Shown here: positions 1 through 10,411 of the stretch, piece after piece
Layout: each line of letters opens with the position of its first letter
How positions within the stretch are numbered: position 1 is the stretch's first letter
Source of the DNA: Eriocheir sinensis
Lineage: Eukaryota > Arthropoda > Malacostraca > Decapoda > Varunidae
Assembly: GCF_024679095.1 (NCBI RefSeq)
Contig: NC_066516.1
Coordinates: 4,939,976 to 5,003,975, forward strand
Reading direction: 5' to 3'
Length of the DNA: 64,000 nt
Translations under genes and position numbers: made by a program
Notes under the pieces: model-generated
Told to the model about the DNA's origin: nothing
Databases searched by the model: none
What the model saw: the letters and a program-made list of their open reading frames with translations, nothing else

Positions 1-258
1 CAACAAAAACAGAGTGGGAGATATAACAGAGCCCTGAGGGACACCACTGTTGATAAGTTTAGGGGAAGAACAGTGACCGTCTGCCACAGCAGAGATAGAT
101 CTGCCGGAGAGGAAACTGGATATAAAAGTAGAGAGAAGAATAGAATCCGTAAGAGAGTAATTTAGAAAGCAATGTGCCAGAATATGCTAAAAGCTTTCGA
201 GATGTCAAAGGCAATAGCAAAAGTTTCACCGAAACGGCTAAGAGAGGAAGACCAGAAG
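1..258 (-). mobile_element. Family C (jockey/I-type) non-LTR retrotransposon fragment
   Basis: The stretch closely matches the RT region of the longer family C copy near 25.05-25.31 kb in the same orientation, including the complement of the GVPQGSVLS codons and the preceding palm segment. It is broken by small indels and stops and is cut by the window start, so only a scrap of RT is visible. The match fades after about position 258 in purine-rich sequence. Confidence 0.8.
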
Positions 259-289
259 TGATGTGAATCGAAAATATCCTAATACGTAA

Positions 290-1137
290 CATTTTGAGGG
301 TAATATTTACGAGAGGGTAGCCACCTCTTGCGAAGTTAATTAATACCCACAATATGATTTTTTTGTCCCTGAATGCAGTGCAGTAACAAATGACTTCCGA
401 AAAATAGAAGGTGGGTCGAGGAGGGTGAAGCCCTCCCATTAGGGGGGTCGAGAGGGGCGAAGTCCCCCCGTGAACCCCTTGGTTACCGAACCAACAACCA
501 AATGTAAACGAAACGTTTCCTGCCGCACCGACCGCCCACGCACTCATCCGCATTGTACGTGGTTTGTTTCAACTCATTCCCACACCCACCCTATGATATT
601 TATTTTTGTTTACTAGATAAACTCCCACAAGATATCATTTTAGTAAAAAGAATATGGTGTCAATGCTAGAATGGACAAAACGAAAAAGGAAACGCTGGGC
701 CCGTGTCTCGGTCTTGGTTTAGAAGTAAAGTTCAGCATCAAGTCTATCATTGTACCCATTCTAGCATTGATGTGGCAGCGGTGGTATTGTGTCAGGGCTT
801 ATATAGAAACAACGATGGACGAAACGCTTGGTTTTGATCTTGTTTTGGGAGTAGATAGAGTTACTGTTGTGTATCAGCAAGATATTGAGAATGGGAATAC
901 CTTGCTATGTTATTATAACCCCATCTGCGATTCTCTTTTCTTTAGTTCGTTCGTTGATAGAGCTCCCCGTTTGTGGATTTTATTTTACTTTTTCGCTGAA
1001 TAAGTAAGCTGACTGTGTTTCCTGCTGTATTCTTGGCTTCCTCGAGTCAAGGTTACGGTACCGGGCGACGACTACGAGGATGGGATTGGCCATAGGATGC
1101 AGAGGGTAAGGTTGACGTCACTGAGAAACATCTAGAT
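290..1137. other. Non-genic stretch with GC-rich hairpins and one inverted repeat
   Basis: No recognisable gene. Two C/G-rich hairpins of the type GGGCGAAGTCCCCC occur at 410-470 and resemble motifs at 17.22-17.32 kb and 59.63 kb. A perfect 15-bp inverted repeat (TCAATGCTAGAATGG) lies at 660-674 and 756-770. A 110-codon open frame at 671-1003 overlaps the repeat but has no recognisable domain, so I do not call it a gene. Confidence 0.5.
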
Positions 1138-1474
1138 CAGTGGTTCCAAAAGTGGGCGGTACCGCCTACCTGGGGGCGGTGAAAAGGGTCGGGGGGAAGT
1201 AAGGAAGAAGAGGGCGGTATGGGGACGGCTGGGTGGCATTAGGAGTAATTAACAACTTTTTGTTTCTATAAAATCTGAATGATAAAATCTATGTCGCAAA
1301 CACTAAGGCTTAGCTAAAGGAACATGTAACCCTTGTTTTCAATGTTTTTTTTATAATTTGCAGCATAACAGTTACCGAGAAAGAAGTGTGTCTTCGTATA
1401 TGTGTGTGGGGGGTGGACGCTAGAAACTCATGGGAGCCAAGGGGCGCCAGCCTGGAAGAGCTTGGGAACCACTG
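1138..1474. mobile_element. hAT-type MITE (CAGTGGTTCC... termini)
   Basis: The left end reads CAGTGGTTCC and the right end GGGAACCACTG, its inverted complement with a one-base difference. The 8-bp flanks are ATCTAGAT (1130-1137) and GCCTAGAT (1475-1482), identical at the last six bases, consistent with an 8-bp hAT target duplication. The 337-bp interior has no transposase; it starts with a GGGCGGTACC-rich segment typical of this terminal type. A non-autonomous hAT copy is the best call. Confidence 0.85.
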
Positions 1475-1614
1475 GCCTAGATAGACGAGTTTCCCAGTTG
1501 GTGTTTGCATCCTTAAGGGACGCCGAGTTGTTCCTGCTCCAGGGTGAGGTCGACCTGCTTGTCTAGGCTTCTTTCACACGACGCGGGCCAGACCCGCGTC
1601 CGTGCTTGTTGGCG

Positions 1615-1760
1615 AAATCATGGAAACATCGTTGTGTCTCCGCCGCAACACCGCCGTGACACCGACGTGACACGGCTATGACACCGCTGTAACACCGCTG
1701 CAACTAGTGCGACACTGCTGAAACACCACTGTGACTCCGGCGTGACTTCGCTGTAAACTA
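1615..1760. repeat. Array of TGACACCGCYG-type short repeats
   Basis: About a dozen imperfect copies of an 11-12-bp motif (variants GTGACACCGCTG, GTAACACCGCTG, GTGACTCCGGCG) run just upstream of the Harbinger reading frame. The same motif, in both orientations, fills 9.03-9.51 kb. Subterminal motif arrays of this kind are known as transposase-binding regions in several cut-and-paste families; that role here is inference. Confidence 0.6.
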
Positions 1761-1830
1761 CAAAATGGAGAAGGTCGAGTATTTTCCTTTCATTCCACAT
1801 ACGTCTGTGCCTGAGAGTGTGTGATTTCAC

Positions 1831-3633
1831 GTGCGTGGGATGGTGTCGCCTTGCCCTGAAATAGAATTGTTACAAGTGGAGTTGGACCTTCTAGCAGAGG
1901 AGATCGAGACAGATCATGTCTTAATGGAACTGCGGGAAAAAAAATCAAGAAAGAAGCAAAAGAAAAGGTCGTACTGGACGAGGCAGTGGCTTTTGAGGCG
2001 ACAAGAGTTTGGCCATTATGATCATTTAATCCAAGAACTCTCTCGAAGATACCCAAAGCTGTAAGAACTACCTGCGGATGCCCAAAGAACTGTTTGACGA
2101 AGTGGTCTCAAGGATTACGCATATGATTGAGAAGGACACATTCTGGAGAAAGGCACTTGAACCTGGGATGCGCCTGGGAATAACACTACGTTTTCTTGCT
2201 ACAGGAGACAGCTACAAAAGCCTGTCGTATGCTTTTAGAACGGCCCCTAACACAATAAGCAAGATCATTCCAGAGACCTGTGAGGCAATAATCAGCGAGT
2301 ACTTGGAAGAAGTAATGCCATGCCCTAAAAATCCAGAGGAATGGAAGAAGGTTGCCAAAGAGTTTTCAAGCCGGTGGGACTTTCACCACACTATAGGTGC
2401 CCTGGATGGCAAACATGTGGCCATAAGGTGTCCTCCTTCAGGCGGGTCTCTATACTTCATCTACAAGGGATTCCACTCCATTGTACTGTTGGGGTTGGTA
2501 GATGCTGATTATAAATTCCTGTACGTTGACGTCGGGGCTTATGGTCATTCACCTGATGGTGATGTTTTTTTTTTTCTGACACGCTGAACGGATAGCGAGA
2601 CGGCCACGCGTTCAGGAGGACGCGAGTTCAATCCCCGACCGGTGCCACCAAGCTGGGATTTTTCAGCCGCCGCCGAGTGGCTTAAAACCTCCCACATGCT
2701 GTCCAGAAGACCACCTATCAACCCGGACTCTAGATTCTAGGATTAAAGATGAACTCCGGGAGGGCAGCATGAGCCAATGCAAGATGGCGCCACTATAAAC
2801 ACTCGCCTGCGCCAGAGCGGGCTGGGCCGACCATCAGGCCCCACCGGGAAGAAGCCTCAGACCGACCATCAGGGATTCAGGATCCAGCGGGAAGAAGCCT
2901 ACCTGCGCAATAGGCCAAGACGTAAAAAAAAAAAAAAAAAAAAGGCTCTAGAAGCGAGCACAATTGGCTTACCTGATCCTGAACCCCTGCCAAACGACAA
3001 CAAGCCAGTTCACTATCATATGGTGGCCGATGATGCTTTCGCTCTCCGAACGTGGACGATGAAGCCCTTTCAGGGCAGGCACATGAGCCAAGAAGAACGT
3101 ATCTTCAACTACAGACTGTCCAGGGCAACAAGGGTAGTTGAAAATGCCTTTGGAACTATGTCAAGCAGGTAAGCTTAATTACTGTGGATCTCCTAAAATT
3201 GTGTTTATGTTTGTAATGAAAGTAATGTACCTATGTATTTTATGAACATAAAATTAGTGCTACTTTATGTCGTTTGATTATTTTCAAGTGTTCCGTATTT
3301 TTCTATATTTATTACTTCCATTCCAGATTTAGGTTTCTTTCAACAATCCCCTTGCTTCCGAAGAACGTAGAGTCGGTGGTTATGGCTGTTTGCTGCCTCC
3401 ATAACCTAATACGAATGAGATACCCTACCGAACATTCCAGGCAGATTGACGTGGAAGACCCGGAAACACACGAAGTGAGACCAGGCCAATGGAGAGAAGG
3501 GGATAACCTTGTACCAGTGGAACCTCTCATCAGGAACACTTCAACTGCGTCAGGAAAGAGACTAAGGGAATACTTGAAGGAGTACTATAATTCGCCTGCA
3601 GGTAGAGTCCATTGGCAAGACAATATGTCATGA
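1831..3633 (+). pseudogene. PIF/Harbinger DDE transposase, frameshifted, with one intron and a SINE insertion
   Basis: Exon 1 begins with a basic helix then a WTRQWLLRR..FG.Y..L.QEL segment. A one-base frameshift near 2038-2043 moves the frame; the protein resumes as KNYLRMPKELFDEV. Catalytic Asp candidates are in GALDGKH (codon at 2405) and YVDVGAYG (2528), and the Glu is in VVENAFG (3140). Between the second Asp and ALEASTIGLP a SINE (about 2575-2943) interrupts the gene. An intron with GTAAGC donor (3169) and CAG acceptor (3326) restores SSR|FRFLS in frame; the last exon ends at TGA 3633. Family knowledge: this enzyme pairs with a Myb/SANT protein, and such a remnant occurs at 60.2 kb, though nothing ties the two together. 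Inactive as read. Confidence 0.9.
2575..2943 (+). mobile_element. tRNA-derived SINE (family S1) inside the Harbinger transposase
   Basis: The body closely matches 62424-62791: a Pol III B box (GAGTTCAATCCCC), then the AGCTGGGATTTTTCAGCCG segment, a GAAGACCACCTAT segment, the CAAGATGGCGCCA motif and repeated GACCATCAGG units, ending in an A19-20 tail. The tRNA-like 5' end is shortened compared with the 62.4-kb copy and lacks a clean A box. It interrupts the transposase codons for the region after the second catalytic Asp, so it inserted after or during decay of that gene. Confidence 0.88.
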
Positions 3634-3679
3634 AGTGCAACTGTTGTACTGAGTTCAAAAGATAAATAAATATATAGTT

Positions 3680-4078
3680 CTTTTAATATTTCATAAAGTA
3701 ATTAGAGAGAATGTGAGTGTATTGCTACTCTTTAATAAAGTAAGTTATATAATAAACCTTTTTTTATATTGTATTGTTAGAGGCCAGCCTATATATAAGC
3801 ATAAGCTTTTCAGGCAAAAGTGAAGACAATAGATATATAAGAAAAAAAAAGGAATATTGCAAATATAACTTTGAACAAAAAAAAACATACAAAATACAGA
3901 ATACTGAACATTAGTTAGAAATATAACAGTGGTAGGATATACATAATAGAAGCTCGGCGAAATCAATAATACCATAATTAAAAATAATAAACCAAAATAA
4001 AATAAAGAAAGAGAAAAAAAATAATGTATAAAGAAGCAAATGAAATTATATACAGAATTATAGGATGAAGCAAAATGA
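3680..4078. other. AT-rich spacer, nothing recognised
   Basis: A/T-rich sequence between the Harbinger poly(A) signal and the ATA microsatellite. Open frames here are products of composition only. Confidence 0.5.
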
Positions 4079-4143
<65 letters not shown>

Positions 4144-4162
4144 TAATAATAATAACAATAAC

Positions 4163-4214
<52 letters not shown>

Positions 4215-4218
4215 TTAC

Positions 4219-4261
<43 letters not shown>
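4079..4261. repeat. (AAT)n microsatellite, slightly interrupted
   Basis: About 180 bp of AAT/ATA trinucleotides with a few C and G substitutions. Confidence 0.98.
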
Positions 4262-4352
4262 GAGGAAGGACAGAATAAATGGGTAATTCATTACGGAACT
4301 AGTGTGTATACACATGTAGCTTTTCTAATAATTATCTCAAGTAATAAACGGA

Positions 4353-4353
<1 letters not shown>

Positions 4354-4409
<56 letters not shown>
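4354..4409. repeat. (GT)n microsatellite
   Basis: Uninterrupted GT repeat of about 28 units. Confidence 0.98.
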
Positions 4410-4410
<1 letters not shown>

Positions 4411-4538
4411 TGGAAATGTCTTCGCGTTGAGGTGTGAGGAAGGGAGACGGACAGATATGATATGGGTGCAGGTGTGTCTTATCTGAGTAGAGGGAGTAGC
4501 GGGGAGAGGTGGGCTGGAAGGGAGGGGTAAAGGCGTTC

Positions 4539-4540
<2 letters not shown>

Positions 4541-4582
<42 letters not shown>
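4541..4582. repeat. (AG)n microsatellite abutting the 3' end of element A1
   Basis: About 21 AG units, followed directly by the complement of the family A 3' tail (ACATAGAAAATC). Confidence 0.97.
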
Positions 4583-4589
<7 letters not shown>

Positions 4590-6977
4590 TTACATAGAAA
4601 ATCAGACCACACAGACCCCATGGTCCAGACTTGGTGGTCTGTCCTTAAACCTAAGTGATTTTACATTAATCAGAAGACTCCAAAACGTTGCATTTCTACT
4701 CTAGTTGATATTAAGTTGAAGGAAGTGACGGTCGAGCTTATTTTTGAAGGAGTCAATCGTGTTACACTGGACCACTGATGATGGGAGCTTATTCCATTCT
4801 CGCACTACAACGTTGGTGAAGAAAAATTTGGTGCAGTCTGAATTTACTTGTCTACATCTGAGTTTTACGCCATTGTTCCTCGTGCGCAAAGTGTCATCGA
4901 TCATAAACAATGTTGATCTGTCTACATTCGTGAAACCATTAAGTATTTTAAAACATTCGATCAGTTTTCCTCGGAGGCGACGTTTCTCAAGAGAGAACAT
5001 GTTAAGGGTAGAAAGCCTTTCTTCGTAGGATTTGTTGCGCAAGGAAGGGATAATTTTCGTTGCCCGACGCTGAACACCTTCTAATTTAGCAATATCGTTT
5101 GCATGGTGGGGAGACCAAAACTGTACCGCATATTCCAAGTGGGGTCTGACTAAACTGCTGTAGAGCGGGAGTATTACATCTTTATTCTTAAATTGAAAGT
5201 TTCTTTTAATGAAGCCCAACATTCTGTTCGCTTTATTTGCTGCATCGATGCATTGCTGTGAGAATTTGAGGTTTGACGCGATTTTGACCCCTAAGTCCTT
5301 GACGCATTGAACGCTTTTGAGTTTAACGCCGCGCATTTCGTAATCAAACTTTTATTCCTCGTTCCAACTTGAAGGACCTGGCACTTGTCTACGTTAAAGG
5401 GCATCTCCATCTATCCGACCAAGCTGAAATTTTGTGCAAATCCTCTTGGAGGCTTTGCCTGTCTTCGTCAGTGAGAACCGAGTTACCAATCTTTGTGTCG
5501 TCTGCAAATTTACTAATGCGGTTATTGAGTCCAACATCCACGTCGTTGATGTAAATAATGAAGAGCACTGGGCCAAGAACCGAGCCCTGAGGGACGCCAC
5601 TAGTGACAGGCGCCCACTCTGAGTTAAATCCGTCAATCACTACTCTTTGTTGTCTGTTGCTCAACCAATTCGCGATCCATTGGTTTACCTGACCGTCAAT
5701 ACCTATTTGTTTTAATTTGTAAAGTAATTTATGATGCGGGACTTTATCAAACGCTTTCTGGAAATCAAGATAGACTACGTCCAGTGATTTGGTTACGTCA
5801 TAAACAGTGAAGAGGTCGTTATAAAAGGTTAATAGATTTGATAGGCAGGATCTTTTGTTTCGGAAGCCATGTTGTGAGTCCCCAATTAATGAGTGGCTTT
5901 CAAGGTAACTCACAATTTTGTCTCTAATTATGCCCTCAAGTAGCTTACCTACAACCGAAGTTAGACTAATGGGCCTGTAATTACCTGGTACTTTTTTGTC
6001 TCCTTTCTTAAAAATCGGTGTCACGTTAGCCTTTTTCCAATCTGAAGGGACAATGCCTTGTCGCAAGGACATATTGAATACGGTTGTGAGAGAGGAGAGT
6101 ATTTCGTTCTTTGTTTCTTTCAGCAGAGTTGGATATACTTTATCAGGTCCAGGACTTTTATTTGTTTTAAGTGATTTGAGGGCTTTAAGGACTTCATAGG
6201 GTTTTATTTCAAAGTTAGACAATGCATGCTCGGGATTTACATTAGTACTGGTGTTGGTGGTGGTGGTGGGAGGACTGTTATTATTAAACACCGAGGAAAA
6301 GTAATTATTTAATAGGTTTGCAACGTGTTGGCTGTCAGTCACTAGTGCACCGTCGCTGTTTATTAAAGGTCCAATTCCACTTCTGATCGCCTTTCTGTTG
6401 TTTATGTAACTGAAGAAGGATTTCGGATTATTTTTACAGTTGGCTGCAATATTTTCTTCATATCTACGCTTTGCCTGATGCACTAATCTTTTTACTCGTC
6501 GCCTTGCATCATTGTAAAGTCTAATGTTTTCGGGCGTGCTTTGGTCTTTCTTTAACCTGTAAGACAATTTTCTCTCCTTGACTGAGTGTTTAATTTCGCT
6601 ATTAAACCAAGGTGGACTTTTATTAGTGTTAATTCGATTCTCGCACAAGGGGACAAATGTGTCCTGCTGAGTGAGTAAGTGATTTTTAAAGTTTAGCCAG
6701 GCGTCCTCTGCATTGCCGTCGTCTGATAGTTGCATATCTATTAGTTTTCGTCGGATTTCTACGAAGTTGGATCTTTTGAAATTGGGCACCTTAACTTTAT
6801 TTTCAGTCACCGATGTTTGAGCTCTAATGTCAACGCGCACTAGTTTATGATCGCAGGAACCGAGGTGTTCTCCTGCCGTGACATTACTGACTAGGTTATC
6901 TTGGGTCGCTATAACAAGGTCAAGTATGTTATTTTGTCGAGTTGGTTCAGAAACCATTTGGCTTAGATAATTTTCCT

Positions 6978-6978
<1 letters not shown>
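4583..6978 (-). mobile_element. CR1-clade non-LTR retrotransposon, family A copy 1, 5'-truncated
   Basis: Reads on the minus strand from the end of the endonuclease domain through RT to the 3' tail. The 3' UTR ends in the complement of GGTCTGATTTTCTATGTAAA. The 5' truncation falls exactly at the (GA)n array starting at 6979 and the 3' end falls at the (AG)n array ending 4582. Sequence is very close to copies at 7049-8812 and 28555-30750, suggesting recent activity of the family. Confidence 0.92.
4701..6957 (-). pseudogene. Family A ORF2 remnant: endonuclease end plus reverse transcriptase
   Basis: The first part (6957 down to 5389, 522 codons) starts in the endonuclease C-terminus (TRQNNILDLVIATQ, then SCDHKL), continues through a linker and a full [50 protein letters not shown] and the catalytic FADDTKIG box. 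A single-base loss near 5389-5410 shifts frame; the last 211 codons (5336-4701) resume with MRGVKLKSVQ..KDLGVKI and the C-terminal VRPHLEYAVQFWSP domain. RT motifs are intact, but the gene lacks its endonuclease N-terminus and is frameshifted. CR1-clade assignment rests on motif spelling and the esterase ORF1 seen in copy 4. Confidence 0.92.

Positions 6979-7048
<70 letters not shown>
6979..7048. repeat. (GA)n microsatellite between A1 and A2
   Basis: About 35 GA units joining the 5' end of A1 to the 3' tail of A2. Confidence 0.98.
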
Positions 7049-7052
<4 letters not shown>

Positions 7053-8809
7053 CATAGATTTACATAGAAAATCAGACCACACAGACCCCATGGTCCAGAC
7101 TTGGTGGTCTGTCCTTAAACCTAAGTGATTTTACATTAATCAGAAGACTCCAAAACGTTGCACTTCTACTCTAGTTGATATTAAGTTGAAGGAAGTGACG
7201 GTCGAGCTTATTTTTGAAGGAGTCAATCGTGTTACACTGGACCACTGATGGTGGAAGCTTATTCCATTCTCGCACTACAACGTTGGTGAAGAAAAATTTT
7301 GTGCAGTCTGAATTTACTTGTCTACATCTGAGTTTTACGCCATTGTTCCTCGTGCGCAAAGTGTCATCGATCATAAACAATGTTGATCTGTCTACATTCG
7401 TGAAACCATTAAGTATTTTAAAACATTCGATCAATTTTCCTCGGAGGCGACGTTTCTCAAGAGAGAACATGTTAAGGGTAGAAAGCCTTTCTTCGTAGGA
7501 TTTGTTGCGCAAGGAAGGGATAATTTTCGTTGCCCGACGCTGAACACCTTCTAATTTAGCAATATCCTTTGCATGGTGGGGAGACCAAAACTGTACCGCA
7601 TATTCCAAGTGGGGTCTGACTAAACTGTTGTAGAGCGGGAGTATTACATCTTTATTCTTAAATAAAAAAGTTTCTTTTAATGAAGCCCAACATTCTGTTC
7701 GCTTTATTTGCTGCATCGATGCATTGCTGTGAGAATTTGAGGTTTGACGCGATTTTGACCCACAAGTCCTTGACGCATTGAACGCTTTTGAGTTTAACGC
7801 CGCGCATTTCGTAATCAAATTTCTTATTCCTCGTTCCAACTTGAAGGACCTGGCACTTGTCTACGTTAAAGGGCATCTCCCATCTATCCGACCAAGCTGA
7901 AATTTTGTGCAAATCCTCTTGGAGGCTTTGCCTGTCTTCGTCAGTGAGAACCGAGTTACCAATCTTTGTCGTCTGCAAATTTACTAATGCGGTTATTGAG
8001 TCCAACATCCACGTCGTTGATGTAAATAATGAAGAGCATTGGGCCAGAACCGAGCCCTGAGGGACGCCACTAGTGACCGGCGCCCACTCTGAGTTAAATC
8101 CGTCAATCACTACTCTTTGTTGTCTGTTGCTCAACCAATTCGCGATCCATTGGTTTACCTGACCGTCAATACCTATTTGCTTTAATTTGTAAAGTAATTT
8201 ATGATGCGGGACTTTATCAAACGCTTTCTGGAAATCAAGATAGACTACGTCCAGTGATTTGGTTACGTCATAAACAGTGAAGAGGTCGTTATAAAAGGTT
8301 AATAGATTTGATAGGCAGGATCTTTTGTTTCGGAAGCCATGTTGTGAGTCCCCAATTAATGAGTGGCTTTCAAGGTAACTCACAATTTTGTCTCTAATTA
8401 TGCCCTCAAGTAGCTTACCTACAACCGAAGTTAGACTAATGGGCCTGTAATTACCTGGTACTTTTTTGTCTCCTTTCTTAAAAATCGGTGTCACGTTAGC
8501 CTTTTTCCAATCTGAAGGGACAATGCCTTGTCGCAAGGACATATTGAATACGGTTGTGAGGGAGGAGAGTATTTCGCACTTTGTTTCTTTCAGCAGAGTT
8601 GGATATACTTTATCAGGTCCAGGACTTTTATTTGTTTTAAGTGATTTGAGGGCTTTAAGGAGTTCATCGGGTTTTATTTCAAAGTTAGACAATACATGCT
8701 CGGGATTTACATTAGTACTGGTGTTGTTGGTGGTGGTGGGAGGACTGTTATTATTAAACACCGAGGAAAAGTAATTATTTAATAGGTTTGCAACGTGTTG
8801 GCTGTCAGT

Positions 8810-8812
<3 letters not shown>
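7049..8812 (-). mobile_element. CR1-clade non-LTR retrotransposon, family A copy 2, 5'-truncated
   Basis: Second head-to-tail copy of family A. The 3' tail contains two tandem copies of the decamer TTTACATAGA (minus strand sense TCTATGTAAA). It is truncated 5' at the linker before RT and passes straight into a (GA)n array at 8814. Confidence 0.93.
7171..8812 (-). pseudogene. Family A RT with compensating frameshifts that remove the FADD box
   Basis: From the truncation (SQHVANLLNNYF) the RT reads open to about 7658, then a one-base change shifts to a second frame for the C-terminal VRPHLEYAVQFWSP domain (ends 7171). Relative to copy 1, one base is missing near 8046 and two near 7970. Together they restore the frame, but the segment between them is read in the wrong frame, replacing the codons from [11 protein letters not shown] through FADD. 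The frame therefore looks long and open while the catalytic Asp pair is gone. Confidence 0.9.
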
Positions 8813-8813
<1 letters not shown>

Positions 8814-8881
<68 letters not shown>

Positions 8882-8884
8882 GGG
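8814..8884. repeat. (GA)n followed by a G14 run
   Basis: About 28 GA units then roughly fourteen G, directly at the truncated 5' end of A2. Confidence 0.97.
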
Positions 8885-9014
8885 CATTATATGTTAGTCA
8901 GCCATTCAGGTCAGGTCATGACCAGGTCGCGAAAGCTATTGGTTGAGCGGTCGGGAGAGAGGGGGTGTCCGAAATGGGCTAACTTCCTTGCCAAACCTGG
9001 AGGTTACACTTTTA

Positions 9015-9510
9015 TCGTATCCGACAAGAGGTAGGAGGAGTTGTAGTGGTGTCACGGCGGTGTTTCCATAGTTACAACGGAGTCACGGCGGTGTTGTAGT
9101 GGTGTTACGGCGGTGTTTCCATAGTTGTAACGGAGTCACGCCGGTGTAGCAGTGGTGTCACGGCGGTGTTTCCATAGTTGCAGCGGAGTCACCCCGGTGT
9201 TACAACGCGTTTTCCTCCACCATCATGGAAACATCGCTGCAACACCGCTGTGACACCGTGGTGTACGAGGAAACTCTGTGGTGACTCCGTTGTAACTCCG
9301 CTGTGACTCCGCCGTGACACGGCCCACGGAAACACCGGCGTGACTCCGCTGTGACTTTTTTGGACAGTTCAAAAAAGTTTCCATCAAGACGCTACTCGTG
9401 GAAACAATGGAAACACCGGCGTGACTCCGGCGTAACTCATGGAAACACCGCTGTGACTTGGGAGGAAACACCGCTGCAACTAGTTGCACTGGGGTCACGG
9501 TGGAGTTTCC
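9015..9510. repeat. MITE-like array of CGGCGGTGT / ACACCGCTG motifs in both orientations
   Basis: The left half carries GTGTCACGGCGG and GTTTCCATAGTTG units; the right half (from about 9222) carries their inverted complements (CATGGAAACATCGCTG, ACACCGCTGTGAC), giving a fold-back layout. The unit matches the array upstream of the Harbinger transposase at 1.62-1.76 kb. There is no coding capacity. Most likely a non-autonomous derivative sharing the subterminal sequence of that Harbinger family; termini were not resolved. Confidence 0.6.
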
Positions 9511-9539
9511 ATAAAAAGTTTCCTATGTGGGAAGGCTCC

Positions 9540-9570
9540 TTTACACACGAATTATACTGTACCATTATAC

Positions 9571-9618
<48 letters not shown>

Positions 9619-9644
9619 ACACGAATTGTATTGTACCATTATAC

Positions 9645-9704
<60 letters not shown>

Positions 9705-9730
9705 TTACACACGAATTATACTGTACCATT

Positions 9731-9786
<56 letters not shown>

Positions 9787-9790
9787 TTAC
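9540..9790. repeat. Compound minisatellite: three ACACGAATT...TATAC spacers alternating with (GT)n
   Basis: A roughly 30-bp spacer (TTACACACGAATT, then TACTGTACCATTATAC or close variants) occurs three times, each followed by 20-30 GT units. The spacers differ by only a few bases, so the whole spacer-plus-GT block appears to have been duplicated as a unit. Confidence 0.9.
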
Positions 9791-10219
9791 ACTTGTATAT
9801 GTATATTTCTTAACCCATCAAGAAGCTCAGATGTCTTGACATTAAATTCTTTAACATTTAAGACTTCGATGATAAGTTTTAATTAATGTATATGTGTCAT
9901 TATCACTTAATGAATACATTATTTGTTCAGCACATTCGTATACAATAATAGTTAAATAACAGTTTGCAGTCAGTTACCTTTTCATTATGTATGTTAAAAT
10001 AAGTAATAATACTAATAAACAAACAAACAACAGAAGGAAAACAGTGAGGTTGAGGCCTGACAGCAGCCCAGGCTGAGCTATCCCTACCCGACTGACGTCA
10101 CGGAGGAAGTGAAGAGGCCTCCCGTCTAGTTGGCCTTGTTCATGCCCCCTCCTTGTTTTCCTCCTCCAAGATTATTACGATGTGGGTGTTTCCTTCAAAA
10201 TACGAGTGTAATATTTTTT
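9791..10219. other. Spacer, nothing recognised
   Basis: AT-rich then mixed sequence with no coding or repeat signature I can name. Confidence 0.5.

Positions 10220-10246
<27 letters not shown>
10220..10246. repeat. (GA)n microsatellite at the 3' end of element B
   Basis: About 13 GA units; family B tail follows directly. Confidence 0.95.
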
Positions 10247-10251
<5 letters not shown>

Positions 10252-10411
10252 AAAGAACATAAGAACATAAGAACGCAGGAGTCTACAAGAGCCGTTAGGC
10301 CTGTACAAGGCAGCTCCTTTGACCCTAAGCTCCCGTGTATCTAACCTCACCTAATATCGCTGTCCATGAATTTATCTAGTCTATTTTTGAATGTGACAAT
10401 TGTATTGGCAC

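Larger units (their letters stand above)
1571..3680 (+). mobile_element. PIF/Harbinger DNA transposon, degenerate
   Basis: The element is defined by the Harbinger transposase between 1831 and 3633. Upstream lie a GC-rich segment beginning CACACGACGCGGGCC and a run of repeated TGACACCG-type motifs, which look like subterminal sequence. A polyadenylation signal AATAAA sits at 3665-3670. I could not find a matching inverted terminus downstream, so the 3' boundary is approximate and the copy may be truncated. A SINE is inserted in the coding region. Confidence 0.7.

Noticed and set aside
671..1003. 110-codon open frame as a gene
   Set aside because: No recognisable domain, an inverted repeat runs through it, and the surroundings are repeat-derived.
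4701..8812. Tandem gene duplication of a host RT-like gene
   Set aside because: Each copy ends in a retroelement 3' tail and is truncated at a different 5' point, as expected for independent retrotransposition.
9351..9886. Cys-Val rich open frames
   Set aside because: They are translations of (GT)n arrays.
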